Positions 46,030 to 57,647 are shown, counted from the stretch's first letter. The stretch: 64,000 nt of DNA from Trichobilharzia regenti (GCA_944472135.2 OX235270.1:122279842-122343841); one strand, 5' to 3'. Notes: a model not told the origin generated them from the letters alone. Translations and numbers: made by a program.

Positions 46030-47185
46030 AAATGACTAATCTCATTTTCATCGACTTTGAAAAGGCCTTCGACAGCGCAGTGTCGATCGAGAGGTGATTT
46101 GGAAACTACTTCGCTACTACGGGGTGCCACCGACAATTATACATCTCATCCAACAGTTGTACGACAACGCCGCATGCCAAGTAATCCACAACGGGAAACT
46201 TACGGAATCCTTCGAAGTGGAGACGGGAGTAAGACAAAGCTGCCTACTATGTCAATGATCTTCCTGATTGCAGTAGATTGGATAATGCGACAGACAGCGG
46301 GCAGCGAGGAAACAGGCACAAAATGGACCCACACAAAAAACTTGGAGGATCTGATATGTCTGATTTCCCACAAACTAGAAGATATGCAAGTGAAAAGCAA
46401 CAAGTTGGCAGAGGAAACATCCAGCGAAGATTGGACTTCAGGTGAACATAGAGAAAACAGAGGTGATGAAGATTCCTTACCAACACCACCACCACCAACA
46501 ACAACAACAGACAGCAATCAGCCAGCATAAATGGGAGGAACCTGAAAGAAACAACCTCCTTTAGCTACCTGGGAAGCATCGTCTCAACTACAGGCGGACG
46601 GTACTGACAAGGATATCAAAGCAAGGATCGGGAAAGCAAGACAAGCCTTCATTACTCTCAAGTCTGCGTGGAAGTCAACAGCACTCAGCATCAAAAATAA
46701 CATCCGGATTTTCAACTCCAATGTGAAGTCAGTGCTACTTAGCACACGGATCAGAGACTTGGCCAGCGCATCATAAAGAGCATCTCAAATAAACTACAGA
46801 TCTCCATCAACAGATGTCTTCTCTCCATTCTCCGCTCAAGGTCAGATGGCCGGCCAGAAAAGATCAGCAACAGGGATCTCTGGCAATGAGCAAACCAACC
46901 AGAAACCGATTGTGCAGCAAATAAGCAGGAAGAAATGGAGGTGGATTGACCATAATTTGAGGAAATTATCAAGTGACATCACTAGACAGGCCATCGCTCG
47001 AGTGGAATCCGAAAGGGAAGTGGCGAGTTGGTCGTCAGTGAGAGGACGACTTGGAGGAGGTCATATGAAGAGGAGATGAAAGCGTGTGGGCAGACTTGGA
47101 GCGGGGTGAAAACGTTGTCAGAGTACCGAAGGCAATGGAGACGTTTAGCTGAAGCCCTATGTTCCTCTAGGAATTAAAAGAAATA
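46030..47185 (+). mobile_element. RTE-B LINE, degenerate (sister of 31060-32150)
   Basis: Starts at motif A (LIFIDFEKAFDS, 46040-46075), passes VRQSCLLC (motif B) near 46230, and continues through the motif C region, where the YADDI-equivalent has been deleted (NLEDLICLISHKLED). From about 46560 it is nearly identical to the 31500-32145 copy, with shared stop and frameshift. Ends in an AATAATAATAATA tail. Confidence 0.8.
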
Positions 47186-47749
47186 ATAATAATAGTACTG
47201 AATGGATGATAGTATTTGTGAATAGTGATGTCAGTCCCAGTAAAAAAGTATTCAATAAATCAATTTGAATAGACTTAATATCATTCGAAACTTTCCTATA
47301 TGATAGTCAGACAGTTTACCATTTCTATCATCATAATATCGCAACTTTCGAAAAGAACTGTATTTATCAGTCGCATAATATGTAAATTCATAATACCAAT
47401 TTACGAAAATATTCACTAACAAGAATGTAAATTTAAAAAGGATTTCCTCATAATGCAAAATACCAAATAATTTCTGTCTTTTTTAAACATATATATGTAT
47501 CTTCTTTTCCCTGTAGATATCCAGTTTCATTTTTTGATTCCCTTATCAGTGATTGGTTATTGAATAGTGACCTAATTTCATATTTCTTGTTGGGTAATAC
47601 TTAGTCGATAAACTGACGACAAATTCACAGCCTACACTTAATTTTGATTAGTCTAAGTAGTAAGTACAATCGATTCATTTTATCGAATCATTGTTGTAAG
47701 AAATATTATTGTTTTCAATACTGGATTGCAAAAAACAACGTCAATGGTT
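47186..47749. other. No recognisable feature
   Basis: AT-rich spacer. Confidence 0.4.
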
Positions 47750-47965
47750 GATACAGTGTTTAGCCGCCAAGTGGGAGGTCCGGGTTTGATTTCCGGTCGA
47801 CACATTCCTGTACTTCGTCTAGTTGGCTATCCAGTAGTCAGGTAAGAAAAGAGGCAAGGTTAGGCCTGGGGCTAGTAACTCTATCCTGTAAAAACAAAAG
47901 GACTACTAAAGAAACTCCAACGATCGACGCTATATACTTCACTTGGAATGTTAGTAATGAAAAAA
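47750..47965 (+). mobile_element. tRNA-headed SINE, related to 41640-41860
   Basis: A box-like GTGTTTAGCCGCCAAG region and B box GGTTTGATTTCC about 35 bp later; the body GTCAGGTAAGAAAAGAGGCA resembles the 41640 copy. Old. Confidence 0.45.
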
Positions 47966-48164
47966 AAATAGTAATGAAGTAATGAGATTAGAAATTATCT
48001 AACTAGCTTATTTAGTTTTGTTGGATTAGTACGCAGACCGAGCTGACAGTTTGAACATTGGATTATTATTACACACAATGTCTAACAGTCATTTAAATTC
48101 GAGATCCTCATTAAGTATCTTAATTTGTTAAAATGACTGTACATTTGTATCATTCCTAAGTTTT

Positions 48165-48700
48165 CACGAGTTGATCACGGATTGATATCAGCTAGAGAAC
48201 CATTGAAAACCAGGGAGTACTGGATAGTCGTTTCATTCTAGTTTCGGGAATCATCGACAGTATGCACCTACTGGGGTTCGAACTCGTGAAAACAAAACTG
48301 ATCCTTACAAACCAACTCTTGAAGATTAATACGGTGCTTTCTAGTGACTTACTACAGGACAGAGTTTTCTGGAGTTCTAGTAAGAAGTCATGACCAGTAA
48401 GGTCTATCCAGTCAAGTGTAAAGATGGATGTCCCACCGATGACACGAGCTGGTAGAAATGCGAACTCATGGGCTGGCCATTAGATTAACTCTTAGTGGCT
48501 GAATGGTATACGAGCTTGCCTTGTAACCGGAAGGTCCTGGAGTCGAACCCCGAGGGGGTGGGTGCGTACCGCCTAAGATTCCCAAACTAGGATGAAACGG
48601 CTGTCTAGTACTTCCTGGTTTTCAATGGTTCTCTAACTGATATCAATCCGTAATCAACTCGTAAAAACAAAATCAATCCTCAAAAGCCAACTATAGAAAA
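48165..48700 (+). mobile_element. HH-1 element, long fold-back type
   Basis: Left arm 48170-48300 (reverse module at 48217-48263), middle 48300-48490, tRNA-like head 48500-48555 (GAATGGTATACGAGC; B box AGTCGAACCCC), right arm 48565-48690 (GTACCGCCTAAGATTCCC ... GGATGAAAC). Outer ends (ACGAGTTGATCACGGATTG and CAATCCGTAATCAACTCGT) are inverted. Cores damaged. Confidence 0.72.
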
Positions 48701-49429
48701 TCATTCTTTAGTATTTTCATTCTGACTAAAAGTGAACGTAACAGCTTCTCAGTTATTATCTCTCAAGAATAATGATAACCCTACGGAATATTTTAAATAA
48801 TTATAAATTTCACATTGATTGGTCACATGGGCGTAATCAGTGTCATGTGTCTAATCTTCAGTGCTGAATGGATCCTATCGGTCAAATTTACAATATAAAC
48901 TCCAAGGTGGAAGACTCGCCATCGTTGTGTTTTTTTGAATAATTGGTATATGGTTGGAGGTAACAGACAGGGAACTCTGGATTAGGGTTTTCCTGACAGC
49001 TTAGCAAACTTGACTGATATAATTCACCGTATAGAAAAAATCACCATTAAGACATCTAGAAGGCAAAAGGATTGAGCAAAGAAATATTCACTCTTCAGTT
49101 AGATCCCCATCTATGGCTCTACTCTAATATAAACCATAGAATTCTTAATACAGTACAACAAATTTTCCCATATTGAATCATAATAATAAACGAAGAAAAT
49201 TAATACAAACAGTGAAAGGGTAGAAATGAGCGAGTGTTAAAGTTGATTACTCAATAGACAATTAAAAACAATATCGTTTTGTTTTTCATTCATTGGGAAA
49301 TACAAAAAACTTTATTATAATGAATAACAACTTGTACTTAAAGATGCAGTAGTCAGAAAAAATAAAATAATTCGAGCAATTATAATTCCATTATGGAGGA
49401 AATTTTATTTTGATAAAGTCTCACAGTGT
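48701..49429. other. Small PLE scraps only
   Basis: 49060-49150 (-) resembles the PLE-3 terminus (GAGCAAAGAAATATTCAC). 49262-49335 (-) is part of the PLE-2 outer end repeat (TTCATTCATTGGGAAATAC). No coding sequence. Confidence 0.5.
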
Positions 49430-49990
49430 TGTACAGTAATATTTACTGATGACTTTTCGAGAACAATTTATTGCTCAAAATCATATCAAGGTACTCACAT
49501 AACTTCCCAACATCGTTTATATAATTCCATCATTTTACGTCGCTTGATTTGATTGGTAGTAGTATTTTCCATATTTCCGGTATGAGTGATGACTTATTCC
49601 TATTGCACGTGTTGAGTGTAGACTCGATGAACAAGGTATCAGTAATCAATCCCTCTCCCCACCTACCTAGATTACTTTTTAGAATTTTAAAACTCTCCCC
49701 CCCCACCCTGTTGTGTGTTGATGCATGCAGTGCAATGTAGTGGTGAGCTTTTTTCTAAATTACTTATCTTCTCGGGTGGGGTCAACCATTCTTACCTTAG
49801 CTAAATTCTTATTTTCCCACAATCTGACTACCCCCGATCTACTAGTTCGACCCTATGTATTTGACAATTATTGCAAGATATTTTGCAAATTGTCGGGTTT
49901 TTGTATTCCCTTAACGACGGTCAAGGTGAAGATAGTGGCTGCATGGATTTCTTATGAACACTCAGGTTTGAGTTCTTCCAGGTAGATTCC
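49430..49990 (-). mobile_element. PLE-4 3' region, diverged copy
   Basis: Same order as 28240-28930 on the same strand: terminus with CTGATGACTTTTCGAG, body with GTAGACTCGATGAACAAGG, then GIY-YIG tail remnants. Indel-rich. Confidence 0.7.
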
Positions 49991-50934
49991 GATGTCTTCA
50001 GCTGTATGCAGAAGACGAACTCGTAAAGCGAACATATTGCCACTCGATTGGTAAAATGTTGTGTATTGTATTAATAGTGTTTTAATTCACACAGTACCAC
50101 TCATTACAGTTTATAGACTAATTAGTACAAATATTACACTCTCACAAGAGGTCAGTCTCAGCCTGATTAGTTCAAAGATAACATCTCTCACTGTAGGACT
50201 TTGTAAAGCTGATAGCTTCCAACTATCCAGTAATTATAGACTTTATTTGTTTACAAAGTTACGGGTAACATGATGTTGTACTACCTGGCAGTTAAAAATT
50301 GATGCTTTTGGGAAAAAAGTGGATATAAGTATGGCATGTTATTTAAAAATATATTTTAGATTAGTGAAACTAGTTGTTTAGATTTAGTTTCTTCAATAGC
50401 CTTTGATTAAGATTGTCTTAAATGACTTACATAATGAGTACGATATTAGAGATTGATTCAGTAAGATGCTGTCTAGAAAGGCACAGATCTTTTCACAAAC
50501 ATGGTACTGATGAACTTTTAACATACCAAGCTAAACATATTTCGATTACCTTAATACAGGAACATTGGGAACTTGATCAATAAGTAGATTTAATTCAACA
50601 CTGTAGATTCAGGGCTTCAATGATTAATACTACATTAACTTATTTATTCCTAGAAATGTCATTTATGAAACGGCTAACTTAGCTTGTCGATTAAATCTCT
50701 TAGGAAACATTATTTTGTTGCTATAGACGAAGTAGGTAGTCTGGTATCTGACTTTGTAGAGGTTTCACATTTCAGCTATTTTTAAAGTCACTTAGGCATA
50801 TGTTCTTCCACCCTGACGTGCAAGAAGTGATTACTTCTGCCTATGCGTATGTGTGACCACACACATACATACAAATATGCAAACTGGTATACAGTATATA
50901 ATGCGACATGATCACTAATCCAGTAAAGCATGTT
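49991..50934. other. No recognisable feature
   Basis: AT-rich. The ORFs at 50061 and 49725 are short and unrecognised. Confidence 0.4.
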
Positions 50935-51500
50935 CTCGTCTTTCTAGATAATTATAAGTAGGGCTGCATAGTAAGTTTTACGGATGAGCGTCTTAAAACT
51001 CTACTAGTTATTTCCCCACTTATAGAAAATTTGATGCTAACATCTCCGTTTGGGACGGAATAGACTGTCGACTTTGAAACTAACTGGCCTCTACATTGGT
51101 TCAAAAACTTCAAAGGATATCCGTTTTCAACAAGTCTACCCGTCAATATTTTATTCTCACCAACCATAGCATCAGCTGTACAGATACTCTAAATTCTCAT
51201 CAGTGAACACCTAACCAAGCCTGTCTTCTACTGAAATGGATGAAAACTGTTGTAATTTAAATACTGCCCCGTCCAAGTAGGCTACCTATAAATCGACCAG
51301 TTTATTTGGCCATCCTCTGTCCTACTTAAAGGTGTGTCTAGGAATGCAAGTTGGTTGGTAGTTTCATCCTCACGTATATGTGTGGTTTTGTACTAAGTTA
51401 TGTGTATCCAGTAGACGAGTCGCATCTCTATGCTTATTGCATATGACAATAGTATCATCAATTAAATTCTAATGTTAGACTACCAATATTATTTGCAGCA
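50935..51500 (-). pseudogene. Penelope-like element fragment (RT motif C to pre-GIY linker)
   Basis: The minus strand from about 51475 reads NLIDDTIVICNKHRDA (motif C with D-D intact), then a broken stretch. An open part at 51167-50952 follows with LVENGYPLKFLNQC and VSIKFSISGEITSRVLRR, the linker seen also in PLE-3 at 42380-42530. Frames are interrupted by stops. It may be PLE-3 or a sister family. Confidence 0.7.
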
Positions 51501-51919
51501 GAATGCTTAATTGATATGAGTCCCAAAATTGATATAAAAACGACTTTCAATATTATTTTTCCTCAGATCTCAAGATATCCCTTTTTGATGAAACCCAACA
51601 ACCTGAAATCCTAAATCTATATCTTATCAGCTACTCATAAGGGGTATATTTTCATTGTTAGCTATATCCATTTACTCATACTACTCAGTATTATTAAACG
51701 TATGTGTTCTGTTTGAAGACTAGGTAGACAATATTTCGAAAACATGCATCTAACGAGTAGTTCGTGAAAAAAAAAGAATTTCATCTATTTTAGAGACAGT
51801 ATAACGTGATTTCCAGCTAGTAATTTGAAATAAACTGATGTGAACATAGCAGCAATAAAGACATCTACATTAGATTATAGTTTTTTAAAAAGTGTCTTAG
51901 TAGTGTTGCTGCAAACCAA
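51501..51919. other. No recognisable feature
   Basis: AT-rich spacer. Confidence 0.35.
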
Positions 51920-52612
51920 CACTTGATCAGTAATTTGACAATCACTAGCCACTGGCCATATACAGGAGGGATTCTAGTGAGAAGTCGTAACCAGCGGGGT
52001 ACACCAAATCAAGTAAAAGGACAGCTACTCGCCTGTGACACTGTGGTGAGAGCAGGCTGCTAGCCAATTGGTAGACATTAATTTGCGTCAACGTCTAGGT
52101 CACTAATATTGGCCGTGAGAAAATATGAACAAGGCTGATTCCACAACCAGTCACAGCAGACTTAACGTGGGCAAACAAGATTCGCAAATATATGGCTTAC
52201 CTTTTCGAGAAACCAGAAACAACCTATCAGAAGACTGTCTTTGTCTGCTTGAATAAGCTATAATAATGTACATGAAATATATATAAATACGTGCTGATTT
52301 CCTTAATAAAACGATCTGTTGCTGGCCCTTGTCTTTTGTTGTTACAACACTGGGTGGTGGTTGCGCTAGATATATATTACGAATTGGCAGAAGTTAAAGT
52401 TCATGGGCCATGGGGTCAGGTCTAAGGGATTGGATGGTTTACGAGCTTGCCTCGTAACTGGAATGTCCTGGATTTGAGCCGCGGTGGATGAGTACTAACG
52501 ATGAGTCTCAAAATAATACTCCCAGGTCTTTTAGTGGTTTCCTAACTGATGTCAGTTCATGACCAGTCCTGTAACCAATCACAGCCCTGCAAGTTAATAC
52601 TTGATGATTAAA
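51920..52612 (+). mobile_element. HH-1 element, long type, degraded
   Basis: 51960-52080 resembles the middle segments at 34940 and 48350 (GTGAGAAGTCGTAACCAG). The tRNA-like head lies over 52425-52490 (GGATGGTTTACGAGC), then a module with ACGATGAGTCTC but no GAAA, then the tail ending TTAATACTTGA at 52602. Confidence 0.6.
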
Positions 52613-53110
52613 ATTCTATTTTCGAGTATTGGTTTCGAGGGATTTTGTTTGATTGGGTGAAGGGTTTAATTGTGAGCTGACATCAGTTAGAGAAGCATTG
52701 GAAAACCAACTGGGAGTACTGGACAGACAACTGTTTCGTCCAAGTATGAGACTCTTCATTAATACGCACCCACCCACCGAGGTTCGAACCCAGGACCTTC
52801 TAGTTACAAGGCGAACTACCTTGTAGACCATTAAGCCACTGGGACCCGATCCGATGGCCAGCCAGCTCATGAATTCTAACTTCTGCCAATTCATGACATA
52901 GCGTGACCATTTCGCCATGTCTTCTTCGATGAGTCACTGCCTCACCTTCAATCTTCTATATTCTACTTGTCAAGGCGGGTGTGTACTGTTGACGAGTCTC
53001 AAACTAGGACGAAACAGCTGTCCAGGTTTCCCAGTGGTTCTCAAACCGATGTCAGTTCGTGATGAAATCCTCCCACCAATCAAACCAAAAAGTTCCAATA
53101 AGCGGTTTAT
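52613..53110 (-). mobile_element. HH-1 element with inverted right arm
   Basis: Minus-oriented tail, hammerhead-like module (52723-52776), tRNA-like head (B box complement GGTTCGAACCC at 52781-52791; A box complement near 52835-52850) and leader to about 52975. Then comes a plus-oriented arm, 52978-53095, with GTACTG-TTGACGA-GTCTC ... GGAC-GAAA-CAGCTGTC. A second complete example of the arm/head/inverted-arm plan. Confidence 0.75.
52983..53027 (+). ncRNA. Hammerhead ribozyme motif (one core change), HH-1 right arm
   Basis: Core TTGACGA (C3 changed to U), stem II GTCTC..GGAC, GAAA, minimal stem III (AC, AGCT, GT), cleavage triplet GTC. Stem I pairs for only three positions (CTG/CAG). Confidence 0.55.
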
Positions 53111-53218
53111 TGTATATGTTGTCTTTTTGAAAAACCTTGAATACTGAGGCCATGGGCTAGGTTTCAAAGAAGGGAAGCGTCAGATCTTTTGTAAAAAATT
53201 ATATTTGTAAAATCTCAG

Positions 53219-53450
53219 CGAGACTGAAATGAATAATTCCAACGTCTCGTTCGGCAATCAGGTCCGAACCTCTTCAGGGAAATTAATCGAAATTAACATA
53301 ACAGAGGTTTATATATCTCACTCGGTGCCCACATATTTTAGAACTATTCTGTCAGATCTTGACGACAGTTCATTTGAAGTGTCAGATCCTTTAAAACCGT
53401 ATAGAAAGAATACAAGGAAGACAAATGAAGCTGGATATAAAGGACCCTAT
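53219..53450 (+). CDS. Putative internal exon of an unidentified host gene
   Basis: Acceptor TTGTAAAATCTCAG and donor CCCTAT/GTAAGC bound a 232-bp frame of 77 codons open throughout. It starts ETEMNNSNVSFGNQVRT, continues ISHSVPTYFRTILSDLDDSS and ends EAGYKGPY. Polar, non-repetitive composition, unlike the element proteins in this window. It could also encode a start (ATG 53229). No neighbouring exon was identified, so the gene model rests on the splice sites and open frame alone. Confidence 0.4.
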
Positions 53451-54039
53451 GTAAGCATTTGTATTTTTGCCATCACTGTATATCGTCTATCAGTAAATAC
53501 TCCTGCTACCAAATATTATTGAGTTCATCCAATATTTAGCATCTGTATAAAAATAATGGTAGGTAATAACAGTTTAAAGAACCGATAATTGTTGATTGTA
53601 AAGTGGTGAGAAACTGACCGGAACAAATGTAGAAGATGAAATGAAATAAAATCAGTTTTTAGTGGAATTGATTACATTTGCTTACATCTACAGCAACACA
53701 CTAAGTTGAAAAGATACTCAAAAAAAGAATCTTAAGCTGGATGAAACTTGCAGTTGATCTGATTACTAGTCTGTACATACATGTGAAACTTCAGAAAATG
53801 AGCTTTCTTTGTAAGCAATCTGGTCAAAGATGTGAGAAAAATTAGTAATATAAACGAGTCGCATTTATTCCAAAATCCTAATCATTTTGTTAAATGATTT
53901 TAAGATCGAAAAAAAATGTTGACGAGAGAATGAATGCCACGTGTTTCAATCATACAGTTTAAAAAAAAGTGAACAAACCAAAGTGAAAATGCTGCTTTTC
54001 AAACAAAGATTTTTCAGAAGTACAAAAAAGGAAGTGTTC
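53451..54039. other. No recognisable feature
   Basis: AT-rich. No paired splice sites with an open frame noted. Confidence 0.35.
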
Positions 54040-54362
54040 CATTAGTAATGGAAAGAAGTTTTAGAGGTTGACCAAATCTCTTGTACAGCAACTTCTAACT
54101 TATTAATTCTCGCGTACCAAAAACAAAGCAAAAGCCAATATTTGATCGTCCAAACTACGTTATATATTTCGGGACCAAAACAAGCCGTCAGACGAACGCT
54201 TAGCTGGCTAGTGATCGTGCACGTGACACGACGGGATACCAAATGGCGGGGATGCATGATCGGAAGCCTTCAGCTAAACAAGTCGACTTATACAGTGGTG
54301 GTCAGCATCCAATGATGAGTGATTGCTGTGATCAATAATTTTGGGGAATTATTTACCGTTAC
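54040..54362 (-). mobile_element. Solo LTR of the CsRn1-like Gypsy element
   Basis: The minus strand runs from TGTAACGGTAAATAATTCCC (54344 downwards) through AAGTCGACTTGTTTAGCTGA and GTGTCACGTGCACGATCACT to about 54040. It matches both parts of the split 5' LTR (55710-55817 and 57648-57932) and, less closely, the 3' LTR at 61992-62327. No internal sequence is attached. Confidence 0.8.
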
Positions 54363-54529
54363 AAAGTGTTTAGAAATGGCTGAAATTAAGAAAATCAGTG
54401 CATTTAAAGTGTAGATTTCGCAATATAATGTATTCATTGAGACAGTTTATGATCAATCTTGGTTACTAGTCCGTAATACATAACGATGAAGTGAAAACCT
54501 ATCTTTTATCAGAATCCTAATCAGTTTCT

Positions 54530-54538
54530 GATATGTAT

Positions 54539-54614
<76 letters not shown>

Positions 54615-55050
54615 TAGTCTCTCTTTCTGTTGCTCTTTTAGTCTGTGGCCATTTCACTTTGATGAACCTGTCTCCTTTAACAATGTATATTCCCCTTATA
54701 TTATATATAATATGCGTGTTTGTTGACAGTCTGTTCTTGGTGACATGTATCCGTATAAATTGTGTGTTTGTTGACATGTCTGCTATATTTTGCTATGTAT
54801 ATATGGATCGATACTCCATTATAATTAGCCAATCATGTTAAGACTGTCTATTGATTTGTTCACTCACTTGTTCGGACACTCATATATATTTTTGCTCGCA
54901 CACTCTTGTGTGATTTGATTCTCCTTGTGTTTGGAAAACAGAAGTATCATCGCAAACTTAGTGGTCTTCCGATTTCCGTCTTTCTTGCGTCAGGACTATT
55001 CAATTCTCGACCAGTACATAATAATAATTTGGCAACGAGTACATAACAGT
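54530..55050 (+). repeat. LTR-like repeat, copy 2, with an internal (TA)n at 54538-54612
   Basis: Matches 27815-28234 over about 420 bp, expanded by the TA run. Ends AATAATTTGGCAACGAGTAC, resembling an LTR end plus primer-binding site. No coding sequence follows. Confidence 0.55.
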
Positions 55051-55709
55051 TTCCTCCCTCAGAACTTCATCTTGAGGCGACGCTAACTGGTTGACTGGGT
55101 TAGACTATTGATTAACTTATCAATTCACCGCGGTAACCAGGGCTAAGCACGTGGAAATCCCACTGCTAACCAGATTTTTAATTCAACAATCATCACCATC
55201 CGATTGTAGTATTTGATAACTCCATAAAGACAGTTGAATCACAGCATCCATGGGAATAAATGGTCTTCGGTAGTCAATAATATTCCCGTGTTTGGTCTGT
55301 ATGGCTGCTATAGTTTAACCTTACCTTTAAGTTGAAGATTCTCAGTCAAATGTCCTTGCCCTCTGACACGCTATCGTATTACGTTTTTTTATTTATGCAC
55401 AATCCAAGATGAGCTAGATAAACATCTAAGTTTAGCAACAACAGCGGGAAACTTACGCCTCATTTTGGACAGTCCAATTATCGCCGTTTATTAGCCCTAT
55501 TAACTGTTTAAGGATTAACGTTATGTAAGTATAACTGAGAAGACAACTGCAGCCACATGTGGCTAATCCCTAGTCTTATCCTTTAAATTATTATTCCAGT
55601 ATCTATATTGAAACCTGGTGTTATATTAGTAATTCTCACTGATAATTTGTTCACTGACTGAATGAATTCTCTAAGCATATATGCTGCTTTAACCCCTATG
55701 TCATATATG
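55051..55709. other. No recognisable feature
   Basis: Spacer between the LTR-like repeat and the Gypsy 5' LTR; no ORF. Confidence 0.4.
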
Positions 55710-55817
55710 TGTAGCCGTAAATAATTCCCCAAAATTATTGACCACAAGAATAGATTATGTCTAAGAGAAGAATTCCACCATGAACATGGGAATCATCAGT
55801 GAACATTGGATGCTGAC

Positions 55818-56012
55818 TGTGGTGATTGACAATTTCTATCTCTGTATTGTTTAAAATACTTACTGTTGACTGTTGATATGTTTCTTATATGAATTGCATA
55901 ATAATTCCGCTAAATACAAATTCCTGACTTCTGCCCTCTCTGTGTTTTGTCTGGATTCGTGTAATTCGGTCATCTCGAAATACTAATATTCCAAGTACAA
56001 TAAATTACTACA
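55818..56012 (+). repeat. 5' LTR of the gag-only element
   Basis: 195 bp, TG...CA termini. Identical to 57453-57647 at 194 positions; the final base is A here and T in the 3' copy. Confidence 0.88.
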
Positions 56013-56025
56013 AATTGGCGTCGCG

Positions 56026-57464
56026 ATGGAACTAAATAACCTGGAAAATTTCCTATAAATGCTACTCCGCGGGAGATTGCTGATTATTTGGAATGCTTCG
56101 ATGCGTGGTGCATTTCAAAGAATGTTCGGGATGACAAAATACCAGCACATTTCATCACTGCTATTGGGCTTGATGCATATAGCCTAGTGAAGAATCTGGC
56201 GTTTCCAGATAAACCCATTTCTCTGCCATATGCTAAGCTCCGTGAACTTCTGATACATCACTTTCATGTAACTACTTTTGAGACCAGAGAGAGGGCTCAG
56301 TTCAACAAACTGGTTCGTGCTCCCAACCAGAAGATTAGAGACTTCATTCTTCAACTTCAAATTCAAGCCTCAAAGTGTAACTTTGGAGATCAGCTGCATA
56401 CTCAACTACGTGATCGTCTAATTGCTGGAATCAATATTCCTCAGTTAGAGAAAGAGTTAATTCAGATTCCTTCTTGTACTTTTCAAACTGCTAAAGATTT
56501 ATGTATTACATATGAAGATGTCAATAGTGAATACTCTACTCCTACTACGTCAGTGTCTGATGTTATGCTTTCTAAAGTCAAAAATACAACTGGTAATGGA
56601 AAGCAATCCAAACTGCTGTCCACAGGTAATATAATGCAGCGAGAGGTCAAAAACATTAAACCGTGTTTTTCCTGTGGAAAGTTACATCTACGAAGCACTT
56701 GCCGTTTACGGGGTGCTAAGTGTCACAAATGTGGTAAAGTTGGACACATCAAGACGGTTTGCAGAAGTTCCAATACTTATGTTGCTCAACATTCTTATAA
56801 TTCTCCCAATCTGTCTAGTAAAATAGAGTCAATGTGTCTTTCAACCTTTCAAAATACTCAAGCTAATCCGATGAAAACCTCCACTACAAGTTCGGCAACT
56901 CAAGTGTCAACTGTTTTCAGAAATGAGGTAGCTGAGTTACAATGTGAACTGTCGAAAACACGAAAAAAACTGAATGAGATGAGAGAGCAACTGATTAAAA
57001 TTGAGGAATTGCTGCATATGCATAGACTACGTCTGGTGAATCCAGAGCATACAAGTTCTTGTGAAAGTCCTGCAAAACTATTCAAATCTCGAATTCTCAA
57101 AAAGCATCTGATGTCCACGACTTCTAATGTACATTATTACAAAGGGAATGACTATAGACCTTCTGTTGGAATTATACTACAAAAAATGGGAAATCGAGTG
57201 GTGAAGATATTAGACATCAAAGATCACTCAGTTCATAACGGACACCTGGACAAAGTGACAATAAATGAAGTAGGTCGTTCCAATTATTATTTTAATGATT
57301 CCGCTAATAATCCTGACTTTGTAGATAATTCAGAAATAGGTCCAGATAATACTGATGAAAATAATATCACAGAATCAGTTAGGTCGAAGCTACTTGCAAG
57401 CAAACCGAGACATCGTTATAAATACGCGAGGAGATATTCGAGGTGTGGCGGATGTGGTGATTGA
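56026..57464 (+). CDS. Gag with two zinc knuckles fused to an integrase-C-terminal-like segment
   Basis: A structural capsid/nucleocapsid protein that would package element RNA. ATG 56026 (MELNNLENF) is the homologous start, judged from the eroded relative at 17705. One base appears missing in the T run at about 56049, after which the frame PINATPREIADYLECFDAW is open to TGA 57464; without that base the longest start is a TTG at 56088. Capsid-like region: FNKLVRAPNQKIRDFILQLQ (about residues 76-95 from 56088). Zinc knuckles: CFSCGKLHLRSTC (CX2CX3HX4C, about residue 193) and CHKCGKVGHIKTVC (CX2CX4HX4C, about 212). A predicted coiled coil lies near 277-316. After it, YYKGNDYRPSVGIILQKMGN and HNGHLDKVTI resemble the C-terminal module of Gypsy integrases. 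Protease to integrase core is missing. Confidence 0.78.
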
Positions 57465-57647
57465 CAATTTCTATCTCTGTATTGTTTAAAATACTTACTG
57501 TTGACTGTTGATATGTTTCTTATATGAATTGCATAATAATTCCGCTAAATACAAATTCCTGACTTCTGCCCTCTCTGTGTTTTGTCTGGATTCGTGTAAT
57601 TCGGTCATCTCGAAATACTAATATTCCAAGTACAATAAATTACTACT
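57453..57647 (+). repeat. 3' LTR of the gag-only element
   Basis: Second copy of the 195-bp repeat. The gag ORF stop codon (57462-57464) lies in its first 12 bases. The sequence before it, GGAGATATTCGAGGTGTGG, is a weak polypurine-tract candidate. Confidence 0.85.

Noticed and set aside
46200..46517. Minus-strand ORFs over RTE-B copies (also at 31122-31487 and 15221-15454)
   Set aside because: Antisense shadows of LINE coding sequence and its CAA/CCA-rich stretches.
54533..54841. 102-codon ORF with a long YIYI repeat (and its minus-strand partner)
   Set aside because: Translation of the (TA)n microsatellite; no protein signal.
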